From positions 2,728,001-2,792,000 of the forward strand of contig NZ_UHIP01000001.1 in the NCBI RefSeq assembly GCF_900460245.1: 64,000 nucleotides of DNA, in the 5' to 3' direction. Shown here piece after piece: positions 31,664-40,789 of the stretch. A model generated the notes under the pieces. That model made no database searches, had not been told where the DNA came from, and saw only the letters and a program-made list of their open reading frames with translations. The DNA is from Vibrio fluvialis. GTDB lineage: Bacteria; Pseudomonadota; Gammaproteobacteria; Enterobacterales; Vibrionaceae. Made by a program: the position numbers and the translations under genes. Position 1 is the stretch's first letter, and each line of letters opens with the position of its first letter.

Positions 31664-32032
31664 TTACTTAACTTCAACAGTTGCACCAGCTTCTTCAAGC
31701 TCTTTCTTCAGTGCTTCAGCTTCTTCTTTAGATACAGCTTCTTTCAGAGCAGCTGGAGCGCCGTCAACTAGAGCTTTAGCTTCTTTCAGACCTAGGCCAG
31801 TTGCGCCACGTACTGCTTTGATTACAGAAACTTTGTTCGCGCCAGCAGAAGCTAGGATTACGTCGAATTCAGTTTGCTCTTCAACAGCAGCGCCTGCAGC
31901 AGCACCACCAGCTACAACTGCAGCAGCAGCAGTAACACCGAATTTCTCTTCCATTGCAGAGATCAGTTCAACAACTTGCATTACAGTCATTTCTGCAATA
32001 GCGTCTAGGATTTGCTCGTTAGTAATAGACAT
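31664..32032 (-). CDS. rplL: 50S ribosomal protein bL12 (L7/L12)
   Basis: This is the stalk protein that recruits translation GTPases; four copies bind L10. The 122 residues have the N-terminal dimerisation helices ([20 protein letters not shown]), an Ala-rich hinge ([19 protein letters not shown]) and the C-terminal factor-binding domain ending [10 protein letters not shown]. It lies 59 nt after rplJ in the same operon and is followed by the attenuator. Confidence 0.98.
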   Translation of the reverse strand: MSITNEQILDAIAEMTVMQVVELISAMEEKFGVTAAAAVVAGGAAAGAAVEEQTEFDVILASAGANKVSVIKAVRGATGLGLKEAKALVDGAPAALKEAVSKEEAEALKKELEEAGATVEVK

Positions 32033-32091
32033 AACAATTCTCTTTTAAGTCAACAATAAGTTTATTTTGCAACCAGTAAAAAGCAAGGCAA

Positions 32092-32586
32092 TTAAGCCGC
32101 AGCAGCTTCTTTTTGGTCACGGATAGCAGCGATAGTGCGAGCCAGCTTAGCAGCAGAAGCTTCTTTCATGCACATCATCAGACGTGCGATTGCTTCGTCG
32201 TAAGTTGGTAGCGTCGCTAGTACTTCAACGTCAGTCAGTGCGCCTTCATATGCAGCTGCTTTGATCTCAAACGCTTTGTTCTCTTTAGCGAAGTCTTTGA
32301 AAAGACGCGCTGCAGCACCTGGGTGCTCGTTAGAGAAGCCGATCAAAGTAGGACCTACGAATACGTCTTGTAGACATTCGTAAGCTGTGCCTTCTACTGC
32401 GCGACGTGCTAGTGTGTTACGAACAACACGTAGGTAAACACCCGCTTCGCGAGCTTGTTTACGTAGAGTTGTCATCGCAGCAACTTGTACACCACGAGAG
32501 TCAGCTACAACTGCAGAAAGTGCACCACTGGCCGCTTCGTTGACTTCAGCGACAATTGCTTTTTTGTCTTGAAGATTTAAAGCCAT
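32092..32586 (-). CDS. rplJ: 50S ribosomal protein uL10
   Basis: L10 forms the base of the L7/L12 stalk and represses its own translation by binding the rplJ leader. The protein is 164 residues and starts [18 protein letters not shown] conserved RNA-binding domain ([15 protein letters not shown]) and a C-terminal helix for L12 dimers are present. AGGAG lies ahead of the start. A ~240-nt leader with its own promoter precedes it, as in E. coli, where the L10 complex represses both rplJ and rplL. Confidence 0.98.
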   Translation of the reverse strand: MALNLQDKKAIVAEVNEAASGALSAVVADSRGVQVAAMTTLRKQAREAGVYLRVVRNTLARRAVEGTAYECLQDVFVGPTLIGFSNEHPGAAARLFKDFAKENKAFEIKAAAYEGALTDVEVLATLPTYDEAIARLMMCMKEASAAKLARTIAAIRDQKEAAAA

Positions 32587-32835
32587 CTTGGATTACTCCT
32601 GGTTGTCGTTACACCACTCACTATTATCACAACAGTGAGAGATTATTAGGTGCAGTCCCAGAAGAAAGTTAACCCATTCTTTAAAATAAAAAATGAAATC
32701 TTTCTGTCAGGTTCGGGCACCATCTACGTAGGTTGCATTAAGTTATCAAGTGATAACGCCTACGGTCTTGGACGGAGACTGAACACTCATTCGAGGAATG
32801 AACTATCAGCCCCAACCACAAATATTAGGCGCGAA
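32587..32835 (-). promoter_or_regulatory. rplJ mRNA leader, presumed L10 autoregulatory site
   Basis: This is a gene-free transcribed leader from the promoter at 32836-32863 to rplJ. It contains several stems, including GCGTTATCACTTGATAAC and CTCTCACTGTTGTGATAATAG shortly before the ribosome-binding site. Its length and position match the E. coli L10(L12)4 translational operator. The exact binding site was not mapped. Confidence 0.55.
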
Positions 32836-32863
32836 ATTATACACAAATTTCACGCCTAAGCAA
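32836..32863 (-). promoter_or_regulatory. rplJ promoter inside a palindrome
   Basis: On the minus strand -35 TTGCTT (32858-32863) and -10 TATAAT (32836-32841) are 16 nt apart. The core lies within an inverted repeat of AGGCGTGAAAT and ATTTCGCGCCT with a 9-nt loop. It corresponds to the E. coli rplJ (L10) promoter after rplA. Confidence 0.8.
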
Positions 32864-32868
32864 ATGCA

Positions 32869-33570
32869 TTATACTTGAGCAGTCAGAGTAGCCTGATCAA
32901 CAGCAACGCCAGCACCCATAGTAGTAGAGATGCTTACTTTCTTCACGAAAGTACCTTTCGCAGAAGAAGGTTTTGCTTTCTTCAGAGCAACTAGCAGAGC
33001 TTCTAGGTTCTCTTTAAGTTGTTCAGTTTCGAAAGACACCTTACCAATGGTAGTGTGGATGATGCCGTTCTTGTCATTACGGTAACGAACCTGACCTGCT
33101 TTAGCGTTCTTAACCGCTTCAGCAACGTTAGGAGTTACAGTACCAACTTTAGGGTTTGGCATAAGACCGCGAGGACCTAGGATAGTACCTAGTTGACCTA
33201 CAACGCGCATTGCATCTGGAGATGCGATAACTACGTCGAAGTTCATTTCGCCTTTCTTAACTTGCTCAGCAAGATCTTCCATACCCACTAGGTCAGCGCC
33301 AGCTTCTTTCGCAGCTTCAGCGTTAGCACCTTGAGTGAATACAGCAACGCGGATATCACGACCAGTACCGTGTGGCAGTACAGTTGCACCGCGAACGTTT
33401 TGGTCAGATTTACGAGCGTCGATACCTAGGTTAACAGCAACGTCAACAGATTCTACGAATTTTGCAGTTGCAAGTTCTTTCAGAAGAGCAACAGCTTCGT
33501 TGATGTCGTACTCTTTAGTTACATCCACTTTTTCGCGGATAGTACGCATGCGCTTAGTTAGTTTTGCCAT
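32869..33570 (-). CDS. rplA: 50S ribosomal protein uL1
   Basis: L1 forms the mobile L1 stalk at the ribosomal E site and is the translational repressor of the rplKA operon. I chose the ATG at 33570 ([15 protein letters not shown], 233 aa), matching homologues; an extension to 33585 overlaps the end of rplK. Typical blocks are [34 protein letters not shown] and [12 protein letters not shown]. rplK ends 4 nt upstream. Confidence 0.98.
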   Translation of the reverse strand: MAKLTKRMRTIREKVDVTKEYDINEAVALLKELATAKFVESVDVAVNLGIDARKSDQNVRGATVLPHGTGRDIRVAVFTQGANAEAAKEAGADLVGMEDLAEQVKKGEMNFDVVIASPDAMRVVGQLGTILGPRGLMPNPKVGTVTPNVAEAVKNAKAGQVRYRNDKNGIIHTTIGKVSFETEQLKENLEALLVALKKAKPSSAKGTFVKKVSISTTMGAGVAVDQATLTAQV

Positions 33571-33574
33571 TGTC

Positions 33575-34003
33575 TTAACCCTCAACCACTAGGCCCATTG
33601 AACGAGCAGTACCTGCGATAGAACGCTTCATTGCTTCGATATCAGCACCAGTCATGTCAGCAGCTTTAGTTTCTGCGATTTCTTGGATTTGAGCGTCAGT
33701 GATTGTGCCCACTTTATCAGTGTTTGGACGACCTGAACCAGACTTGATACCAGCTGCTTTCTTCAGAAGAACTGCTGCAGGTGGAGTCTTAGTTTCAAAA
33801 GTGAAAGAACGGTCGCTGTATACAGTGATAACAACTGGAGTAGGTAGACCTTTCTCCATAGACTCTGTACGTGCGTTGAACGCTTTACAGAATTCCATGA
33901 TGTTCACACCACGTTGACCTAGAGCAGGACCAACTGGTGGACTTGGGTTAGCCATACCCGCTGCAACTTGCAGCTTGATATAAGCTTCAACTTTCTTAGC
34001 CAT
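33575..34003 (-). CDS. rplK: 50S ribosomal protein uL11
   Basis: L11 is part of the GTPase-associated centre and binds 23S helices 43/44. It is required for RelA activation and is the thiostrepton site. The 142 residues start [20 protein letters not shown]. The N-terminal domain contains [20 protein letters not shown] and the C-terminal rRNA-binding domain ends [10 protein letters not shown]. It leads the rplKA operon from the promoter at 34101-34129. Its short leader presumably contains the L1 repressor site. Confidence 0.98.
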   Translation of the reverse strand: MAKKVEAYIKLQVAAGMANPSPPVGPALGQRGVNIMEFCKAFNARTESMEKGLPTPVVITVYSDRSFTFETKTPPAAVLLKKAAGIKSGSGRPNTDKVGTITDAQIQEIAETKAADMTGADIEAMKRSIAGTARSMGLVVEG

Positions 34004-34092
34004 GATATTTCCTAGATTGTGGGTTCAAACGCTAATCTACTGATCAGCTCCCCGTTAGAGCAAAAAACTTTTCACTTCGACAGAAGTAAAAA

Positions 34093-34129
34093 GGCGCGAA
34101 ATTATAGTCAGATTTCGCGCCTTAAACAA
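34093..34129 (-). promoter_or_regulatory. rplK promoter overlapping the nusG terminator
   Basis: On the minus strand -35 TTGTTT (34124-34129) and -10 TATAAT (34101-34106) are 17 nt apart. The same bases form a perfect 10-bp inverted repeat, GGCGCGAAAT / ATTTCGCGCC with a 9-nt loop, followed by TTTTTA. This is a Rho-independent terminator for secE-nusG with the next promoter nested in it. Confidence 0.8.
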
Positions 34130-34147
34130 GCCTACAAAGCTGTTTTT

Positions 34148-34696
34148 TTAATCAAGTTTATCAACCTGACCAAATTCAAGCTCAACCGGTGTTGCACGAC
34201 CAAAGATCGATACAGACACTTTCAGACGGCTCTTCTCATAATCCACTTCTTCAACAGTACCGTTGAAGTCAGCAAACGGACCTTCGTTAACACGTACCAC
34301 TTCGCCCGCTTCGAACATAGTCTTAGGACGTGGAGCTTCGCTCGCTTTCTCAAGACGGTTCAGAATAGCGTCAGCTTCTTTATCTGTGATAGGTGCAGGA
34401 CGATCAGAGGTACCACCAATGAAGCCCATTACACGAGGAACGCTACGTACCAAGTGCCATGATTCATCATTCATGATCATTTGCACTAACACGTAACCAG
34501 GGAAGAATTTACGTTCGCTTTTGCGGCGTTGACCGGCGCGCATTTCTACAACTTCTTCAGTTGGAACCAGAACTTCACCGAACAACTCTTCCATGCCATG
34601 CATTTTGATATGTTCACGAAGTGACTGGGCGACACGACCTTCAAATCCCGAGAAGGCTTGAACTACATACCAGCGTTTTTTTGGAGCTTCACTCAT
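34148..34696 (-). CDS. nusG: Transcription termination/antitermination protein NusG
   Basis: NusG links RNA polymerase to Rho, or to ribosomal protein S10 through its KOW domain. The 182 residues have the N-terminal NGN domain ([20 protein letters not shown], then [12 protein letters not shown]). The linker is followed by the C-terminal KOW domain ([20 protein letters not shown]). The start is [10 protein letters not shown]. It is 12 nt downstream of secE, and its 3' end runs into the terminator/promoter palindrome ahead of rplK. Its partner Rho is encoded at 57.8 kb. Confidence 0.98.
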   Translation of the reverse strand: MSEAPKKRWYVVQAFSGFEGRVAQSLREHIKMHGMEELFGEVLVPTEEVVEMRAGQRRKSERKFFPGYVLVQMIMNDESWHLVRSVPRVMGFIGGTSDRPAPITDKEADAILNRLEKASEAPRPKTMFEAGEVVRVNEGPFADFNGTVEEVDYEKSRLKVSVSIFGRATPVELEFGQVDKLD

Positions 34697-34708
34697 GTAT
34701 TAAACCCT

Positions 34709-35089
34709 CTATACCCCAGTTGCAAAGGCAACAAGACGAACCATAATGCCGTCAATGCCCCAAAGCACTAGAGCCATTACAATACTTACAGCTAACACGA
34801 TCAATGTCGTTTGCATTGTTTCCTGACGCGTAGGCCAAACAACTTTGCGAACTTCCATACGAGATTCGCGTGCAAAAATAATCGCGGCTTTACCTTTTGA
34901 TGTGGTTGCAGCAACGCCAAGCGCAGCAGCAATCAACACAATCACACCTGCAGCGCGAATCACTACAGACAATTCACCATACAGGTAATTACCCACAACA
35001 GCGGCAGCTAGCAGTACAAAAGTGACGATCCACTTCAATGTATCCGCTGCACTTGAGCTATCAGGAGTCTCAGCATTGTTTGCTTTCAT
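34709..35089 (-). CDS. secE: Preprotein translocase subunit SecE
   Basis: SecE is an essential clamp subunit of the SecYEG channel. I chose the ATG at 35089 (MKANNAETPD, 126 aa); the longer open frame to 35164 reads through the leader. Three membrane segments are visible, around residues 19-41, 45-66 and 93-123. The conserved cytoplasmic hinge RMEVRKVVWPTRQETMQTT precedes TM3. This three-TM form is the gammaproteobacterial type. It is transcribed with nusG, downstream of the tuf terminator. Confidence 0.97.
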   Translation of the reverse strand: MKANNAETPDSSSAADTLKWIVTFVLLAAAVVGNYLYGELSVVIRAAGVIVLIAAALGVAATTSKGKAAIIFARESRMEVRKVVWPTRQETMQTTLIVLAVSIVMALVLWGIDGIMVRLVAFATGV

Positions 35090-35270
35090 AAACCAACCTG
35101 TCACAAGTCTTACTATAGACGACAACAACCCCGCTGTTGCAGGGCAAATCCATTCCATCAACACTAAAAAGTGTCGATCGATCGTTCAAGACCAAGAGGA
35201 ACTCTCAGCCCCGGAATTCCTTGCTGAGTGCGATTCGATTAATAAATCAGCACAAAAAACTACAGCGCAG

Positions 35271-35293
35271 AAAAAGGGCATCAAATGATGCCC
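35271..35293 (-). terminator. Rho-independent terminator of tuf
   Basis: On the minus strand GGGCATCA-TT-TGATGCCC is followed by TTTTTCTG, 45 nt past the tuf stop. Confidence 0.9.
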
Positions 35294-35337
35294 TCTTTGC
35301 TACTGCGTAGTCAAATCATTCTTCACAGAATCTGTGA

Positions 35338-36522
35338 TTAAGCGATGATCTTAGCAACAACACCAGCACCAACTGTACGGCCACCTTCACGGATCGCGAA
35401 GCGTAGACCTTCGTCCATTGCGATTGGAGCGATCAGTTCAACAATCATTTGAATGTTGTCGCCTGGCATTACCATCTCTACGCCTGCTGGCAGTTCGATG
35501 TTGCCTGTTACGTCAGTTGTACGGAAGTAGAACTGTGGACGGTAACCTTTGAAGAATGGAGTGTGACGACCACCTTCATCTTTAGACAGTACGTATACTT
35601 CTGATTCGAACTTAGTGTGTGGAGTGATTGAACCTGGTTTAGCCAGTACTTGACCACGTTCTACTTCATCACGCTTAGTACCACGTAGTAGCGCACCAAC
35701 GTTCTCACCTGCACGACCTTCGTCCAGCAGTTTACGGAACATTTCTACACCAGTACATGTAGTGGTTGTAGTCTCGTGGATACCAACGATTGCTACTTCA
35801 TCACCTACACGTAGGATACCGCGCTCGATACGGCCAGTTACTACTGTACCACGGCCTTGGATTGAGAATACGTCTTCGATTGGCATCAGGAACGGCATGT
35901 CTACTGCACGCTCTGGCTCTGGAATGTACTCGTCCAGTGCTTTAGCCAGCTCAAGGATTTTCTCTTCCCACTGTGCTTCGCCGTTTAGCGCGCCTAGTGC
36001 AGAACCTTGGATAACTGGTAGGTCATCACCTGGGAAATCGTATTCAGACAGAAGTTCACGAACTTCCATTTCTACTAGTTCTAGCAGCTCTTCATCGTCA
36101 ACCATGTCACATTTGTTCATGAATACGATGATGTAAGGAATACCAACCTGACGGCCTAGTAGGATGTGCTCACGAGTTTGTGGCATTGGACCATCTGTTG
36201 CAGCAACAACTAGGATACCACCGTCCATTTGCGCAGCACCAGTGATCATGTTTTTAACATAGTCAGCGTGTCCTGGGCAGTCTACGTGTGCGTAGTGACG
36301 GCTTGGAGTGTCGTACTCTACGTGAGAAGTAGAGATTGTGATACCGCGCTCGCGCTCTTCTGGAGCGTTGTCGATTGACGCGAAGTCACGTGCTGCACCG
36401 CCGTATACTTTAGACAGAGTAGTACAGATTGCTGCAGTTAGAGTTGTTTTACCGTGGTCAACGTGGCCGATAGTACCAACGTTTACGTGCGGTTTCGTAC
36501 GTTCAAATTTTTCTTTAGACAT
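35338..36522 (-). CDS. tuf: Elongation factor Tu
   Basis: EF-Tu delivers aminoacyl-tRNA to the ribosomal A site in a GTP-dependent manner. The 394-residue protein has G1 GHVDHGKT, the switch I region, G3 DCPGH, G4 NKCD, and the switch/beta-barrel domains 2 and 3 ending [11 protein letters not shown]. Strong codon bias fits very high expression. It follows four tRNA genes in the same transcript, as in the E. coli thrU-tyrU-glyT-thrT-tufB operon, so this is the tufB-type copy. Confidence 0.99.
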   Translation of the reverse strand: MSKEKFERTKPHVNVGTIGHVDHGKTTLTAAICTTLSKVYGGAARDFASIDNAPEERERGITISTSHVEYDTPSRHYAHVDCPGHADYVKNMITGAAQMDGGILVVAATDGPMPQTREHILLGRQVGIPYIIVFMNKCDMVDDEELLELVEMEVRELLSEYDFPGDDLPVIQGSALGALNGEAQWEEKILELAKALDEYIPEPERAVDMPFLMPIEDVFSIQGRGTVVTGRIERGILRVGDEVAIVGIHETTTTTCTGVEMFRKLLDEGRAGENVGALLRGTKRDEVERGQVLAKPGSITPHTKFESEVYVLSKDEGGRHTPFFKGYRPQFYFRTTDVTGNIELPAGVEMVMPGDNIQMIVELIAPIAMDEGLRFAIREGGRTVGAGVVAKIIA

Positions 36523-36627
36523 GAGTTGTCCCTCTAGGTACGGATATAGGTGGCTTTAATTTATGACCACGCAACCAAAAATTACCGGTAGTAAAGTATA
36601 TATCAAAAGGAAAACTTTGCTTAGAGC

Positions 36628-36703
<76 letters not shown>

Positions 36704-36716
36704 ACTCTTGAATGAG

Positions 36717-36791
<75 letters not shown>

Positions 36792-36826
36792 AACACGTAA
36801 CTCTGAGAGCTATTTCCTTTAGAATA

Positions 36827-36911
<85 letters not shown>

Positions 36912-36956
36912 AAATTTTATCCACTATACGTCTTGGAGTTTTACTCCTAAGGAAAG

Positions 36957-37032
<76 letters not shown>

Positions 37033-37045
37033 ATAAGTGGAGCGC

Positions 37046-37074
37046 ATTCTATTGAATGATTTCTTAGCTTGCAA
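37046..37074 (-). promoter_or_regulatory. Promoter of the tRNA-tuf operon
   Basis: On the minus strand -35 TTGCAA (37069-37074) and -10 TAGAAT (37046-37051) are 17 nt apart. The GC-rich discriminator GCGCTCC is typical of stringently controlled stable-RNA promoters. Confidence 0.8.
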
Positions 37075-37239
37075 CCCTTAAAGCTAAAAAAAATCCAAAT
37101 TTGGCACGTTTTTGTTTATTCGATGATTTTTCACCCGAATTTAGGTTCAATCGCTAATTCTGTCATCTTTCTCATTTGCATTATCAGCGCCATATTGTAT
37201 GTTCCCTTCTCTTATTCTAATTATACGATTGAGCATTTT

Positions 37240-38163
37240 ATGAGCCCGTACTTGTCTTTTGCTCGTCATCAGTGGGCAGAGTTGAGAAATTCTGTGCCTA
37301 TGACGTTGTCGGAAACGGACCTTCAAGAGCTGCAAGGCATCAATGAAAACCTAACCATCAAAGAAGCGATAGAGATCTATCTGCCGCTCGCCAGGTTGTT
37401 GAATTTGTATGTCGCCGCCAGGCAGAGCCGTAACTCAGTGCTGAATCAGTTTTTGGGTAACACCGAAAAAGCACCACCTTTTGTGATTGGTATTGCCGGC
37501 AGTGTCGCCGTCGGGAAAAGCACCACTGCTCGTCTGCTCAAAGCGCTGCTATCACGTTGGGAAAACCATCCGAAAGTCGAGTTGATTACCACCGATGGTT
37601 TTCTGTACCCGAACCGCATTCTGAACGAACGCGACATCATGCATAAAAAGGGGTTCCCTGAATCCTATGACATGCGCCGTCTGGTCCAGTTTGTCTCGGA
37701 CGTGAAAGCTGGCGAGCCACATGTGGAAGCCCCGATCTACTCGCATCTAACTTACGACATTACGCCGGAAGTTAAAGTGGTCGATCGCCCGGACGTATTG
37801 ATCATTGAAGGTCTGAATGTGCTGCAAAGTGGCATGGACTACCCACATGATCCGCATCGTGTGTTTATCTCTGACTTTCTCGACTTCTCTATTTATGTCG
37901 ATGCCGACAGCACGATGATCGAGAAGTGGTATGTGGAACGTTTCATGAAGTTTCGCCAAGGTGCTTTTATGAAGCCGGGATCGTATTTCAGCCACTACAC
38001 TCAATTGAGCGAAGAAGAGGCCGTCGCCAAGGCGAAAGAGATTTGGCACAACATCAACGGCAAAAACCTGCAACAGAACATTTTGCCGACCAAAGAGCGC
38101 GCGCAACTGATTCTGCGTAAAAGCCTCAATCATACGGTCGAAGAAGTGCTGCTGAGAAAGTAG
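37240..38163 (+). CDS. coaA: Type I pantothenate kinase
   Basis: CoaA phosphorylates pantothenate, the first committed step of CoA synthesis, and is feedback-inhibited by CoA. I chose the ATG at 37240 ([16 protein letters not shown], 307 aa), as homologues begin there. The open frame extends 57 codons upstream through a hydrophobic A+T-rich leader that does not belong to the family. The P-loop [17 protein letters not shown] is present. Other blocks are [28 protein letters not shown] and [20 protein letters not shown]. It converges with birA over a shared terminator. Confidence 0.96.
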   Translation: MSPYLSFARHQWAELRNSVPMTLSETDLQELQGINENLTIKEAIEIYLPLARLLNLYVAARQSRNSVLNQFLGNTEKAPPFVIGIAGSVAVGKSTTARLLKALLSRWENHPKVELITTDGFLYPNRILNERDIMHKKGFPESYDMRRLVQFVSDVKAGEPHVEAPIYSHLTYDITPEVKVVDRPDVLIIEGLNVLQSGMDYPHDPHRVFISDFLDFSIYVDADSTMIEKWYVERFMKFRQGAFMKPGSYFSHYTQLSEEEAVAKAKEIWHNINGKNLQQNILPTKERAQLILRKSLNHTVEEVLLRK

Positions 38164-38173
38164 TATCGGCAAT

Positions 38174-38199
38174 AAAAAAGAGGCCTGAGCCTCTTTTTT
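38174..38199. terminator. Bidirectional terminator between coaA and birA
   Basis: The hairpin AAAAAAGAGGC-CTGA-GCCTCTTTTTT has A and T tracts on both sides and touches the birA stop codon. Confidence 0.92.
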
Positions 38200-39160
38200 A
38201 TTCGCCTTTACGTAACGAAATTTCGCCACCGATAAAGCTCTTTATCCCATCTTCCATTTCCAGCAAGACGCCACCATGCGCATCGATGCCCCGTTCAATA
38301 CCGGTAATCTCATTGGCGCCCATGATCAGTCGCACTTTACGGCCAATAAAGTTGTCCAATCGATTCCAACGTTCGACAAAGTCCTGCATTCCATGTAGCT
38401 CATAGTCGCGCAGTGCCTGATCCAGTGCCTGAATGAAGGCAACCGCTAGTTGGTTACGATCGACATGATCCTGACCGATCACCTGAGACAAACTCGCCCA
38501 CGGCTGATCGATGTTGGATTCACGATCCTGCATAATGAGGTTCATCCCCATACCAATCACTAAATGGGCAGCCGCGCCGGCTTGACCAGACAACTCCACC
38601 AGAATCCCGGCAAGTTTGCGATCTTGGTAATACAGATCGTTTGGCCATTTCAATTTGACGCCTTCCAGCCCCATCTTTTCCAACGCTTCCACAATCGCGA
38701 CACCCACGACCAAACTCAGTCCCATTGCCGCAGCGATACCAGCGTCTAGTCGCCAATACATGGAAAAATAGAGGTTAGCGCCAAATGGGGAAACCCAGTG
38801 GCGGCCACGGCGGCCACGGCCACTTGCCTGATACTCAGCCAGGCAGACCGTACCAGATGCCAGCGTATCCACATTGTCCAGCAGATACTGATTGGTTGAA
38901 CCAATAATAGGATGCAGTTCAACCAGATTGTTCACTTGAGCTTGAATCAACGCTTCATCCAACATATGCAGTGGCTGAGCCAACTGGTAGCCTTTGCCTT
39001 GTACGCGAAATACGTCCACGCCCCATTCCTGAATGCCTTGAATGTGTTTGCTGATCGCGGCACGGGTCATGCCTAACTGCGCGCCAAGCGATTCACCAGA
39101 ATGAAAAGCACCATCCGACAATGTCTTTAATAACGTCAGTTTCACACTATGCTCTTTCAC
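38198..39160 (-). CDS. birA: Bifunctional biotin--[acetyl-CoA-carboxylase] ligase / biotin operon repressor
   Basis: BirA makes biotinyl-5'-AMP, biotinylates AccB and, as the holo-dimer, represses the bio operon. Over 320 residues, an N-terminal winged HTH (about 5-60, LGAQLGMTRAAISKHIQGI) marks the repressor type. The ligase domain carries the biotinyl-AMP loop ASGRGRRGRHWVSPFGANLY, then KWPNDLYYQDRKLAGIL, and a C-terminal SH3-like domain. The start overlaps the murB stop by 4 nt, so murB-birA are coupled, as in E. coli. Confidence 0.96.
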   Translation of the reverse strand: MKEHSVKLTLLKTLSDGAFHSGESLGAQLGMTRAAISKHIQGIQEWGVDVFRVQGKGYQLAQPLHMLDEALIQAQVNNLVELHPIIGSTNQYLLDNVDTLASGTVCLAEYQASGRGRRGRHWVSPFGANLYFSMYWRLDAGIAAAMGLSLVVGVAIVEALEKMGLEGVKLKWPNDLYYQDRKLAGILVELSGQAGAAAHLVIGMGMNLIMQDRESNIDQPWASLSQVIGQDHVDRNQLAVAFIQALDQALRDYELHGMQDFVERWNRLDNFIGRKVRLIMGANEITGIERGIDAHGGVLLEMEDGIKSFIGGEISLRKGE

Positions 39161-40200
39161 TCTGCTTGCTCCATTAGGGTAGTTAAATAAGTTTCCTGAA
39201 TTGCGCCCATAAAGCGCACTTCATGTTCAAGGCGAATGCTGTATTTCTCTTCGACTCGTTCTCGCACTAACGCAGCCAGCTCAACGACATCTCGTGACGT
39301 AGCATGGCCGGTATTTATCAGAACCAAGGCTTGTTTGGGATGAACTTGCGCGCCTCCCACACTCACACCTTTTAAACCCGCGCTATCAATAAGCCAGCCC
39401 GCCGCCACTTTCACACCGCCTGCTGCCGGATAAGCCACCATCTCTGGATACGTTTGTTTGAGTTTCGCGTAGTGTTCCTCTGCAATCACAGGGTTCTTAA
39501 AAAAGCTCCCCGCATTACCAGTGACAGAAGGGTCAGGCAACTTGTCCATACGAGTACGACATACTGTGTGATAGATCTCTTCTGGCGAGCAACTCTCACC
39601 TAATGCCTGCAAAGGGCCGTAAGAGGCTACCGCTTGCCAGTGCTTTTTCAGCACGAGTCCGACAGCGACAACAATCGCTTTACCATACAGCTGGTGTTTA
39701 AAAATGGAGTCTCGATAACCAAACTGGCACTCTTGCGCGCTAAGACGCTTGATGGAAAAGCTTTCCAGACACAGGTAGTCCACATACTGGCAGATATCCT
39801 GAAACTCGACTCCATACGCGCCGATATTCTGAATGGGAGCAGACCCCGCGCAACCAGGAATGAGAGCGAGATTCTCCATACCATAGAACTGCTGGTTCAT
39901 ACACCAGGTAACTAAGGCTGGCCAATCTTCGCCTCCGTTTACATGCAGGTAGTGATGATGTTCATCTTCACGGTGTTCGATACCTGTAATGTTATTCACC
40001 ATGACCAACCCCTGATAAGGTTCAGTAAACAGCATATTACTGCCCTTACCCAGCATCAGTTTAGGTGAGCCTTGCCAACGCTCATCTTTATAGAGTTGCA
40101 CCAGATCATCCACCGATCCAATGATCGCCAGCGCCTTGCACGACTGTTCGATACCAAACGTATGATAGGGCTTTAAGTTCGCGTCGAGATGTAATTGCAT
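39157..40200 (-). CDS. murB: UDP-N-acetylenolpyruvoylglucosamine reductase
   Basis: MurB is an FAD- and NADPH-dependent cytosolic enzyme that reduces UDP-GlcNAc-enolpyruvate to UDP-MurNAc. The 347-residue length and motifs are those of type I MurB. They are LGKGSNMLF (FAD binding), GCAGSAPIQNIGAYG, YRDSIFKHQLYGKAIV, and the catalytic Ser region VTGNAGSFFKNPV. A C-terminal Glu lies near EHEVRFMG. It is upstream of and overlaps birA, and diverges from the GNAT gene. Confidence 0.97.
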   Translation of the reverse strand: MQLHLDANLKPYHTFGIEQSCKALAIIGSVDDLVQLYKDERWQGSPKLMLGKGSNMLFTEPYQGLVMVNNITGIEHREDEHHHYLHVNGGEDWPALVTWCMNQQFYGMENLALIPGCAGSAPIQNIGAYGVEFQDICQYVDYLCLESFSIKRLSAQECQFGYRDSIFKHQLYGKAIVVAVGLVLKKHWQAVASYGPLQALGESCSPEEIYHTVCRTRMDKLPDPSVTGNAGSFFKNPVIAEEHYAKLKQTYPEMVAYPAAGGVKVAAGWLIDSAGLKGVSVGGAQVHPKQALVLINTGHATSRDVVELAALVRERVEEKYSIRLEHEVRFMGAIQETYLTTLMEQAE

Positions 40201-40265
40201 GAGATTCTTTGAATAAACTAAACTGGGGTCATTCTACAACAGATGTACTTTGAAGACAGATACAA

Positions 40266-40691
40266 ATGCCAACTCTGCAGTTTGAACACATAGACCCGAT
40301 AAAGTTGCCTTTGATAAAGCGTTTTTATAAGCAGCACTACACGAGTACCAAACCCAAAAGCGATGAATTAATGATTGGTGCGTACGGCGAACAAGGTTTG
40401 TGCGCCGTAGTGCGATTTCGCCAAATAGCTCAGTATCGGCTGCTGACCGGCATGGCGGTAGACAGTAACCAACGAGGATGTGGCATCGGTCTCGCCTTGT
40501 TGAACTACTGTAGTCAACACATCTTACAACATAACGATTACTGCTTTGCCTATAGCCACCTTGCTGAGTTTTACCGCAAAGCGGCTTTCATCCCGGTAAT
40601 GGCTGATACACTTCCTACCGAACTACAAACATTACTTAATCGTTATTCATCAAGCGGTAAAGATCTCATTCCGATGCAATTCATCCCATAG
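40266..40691 (+). CDS. GNAT-family N-acetyltransferase
   Basis: This is a small 141-residue acyl-CoA N-acyltransferase. The acetyl-CoA pyrophosphate loop is seen in GMAVDSNQRGCGIGLALLNY (about residues 66-85; Q/RxxGxG/A type). The acceptor is unknown. It lies 65 nt from the divergent murB start and 98 nt ahead of pssA. I see no terminator between it and pssA, so partial co-transcription is possible. Confidence 0.82.
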   Translation: MPTLQFEHIDPIKLPLIKRFYKQHYTSTKPKSDELMIGAYGEQGLCAVVRFRQIAQYRLLTGMAVDSNQRGCGIGLALLNYCSQHILQHNDYCFAYSHLAEFYRKAAFIPVMADTLPTELQTLLNRYSSSGKDLIPMQFIP

Positions 40692-40789
40692 AGATGGTAA
40701 GAATTGTGCACTTTCCTAGCCTTTCTTTGCCGAGTTTTGGTAATATGCTCTGCTCGCAATTTTGCACGTACGTAAGGTAAAGCATCCCT

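Noticed and set aside
37069..37239. A 57-codon N-terminal extension of coaA with a hydrophobic segment
   Set aside because: Homologues start at the internal ATG, and this part overlaps the tRNA-tuf promoter and is A+T-rich leader sequence.
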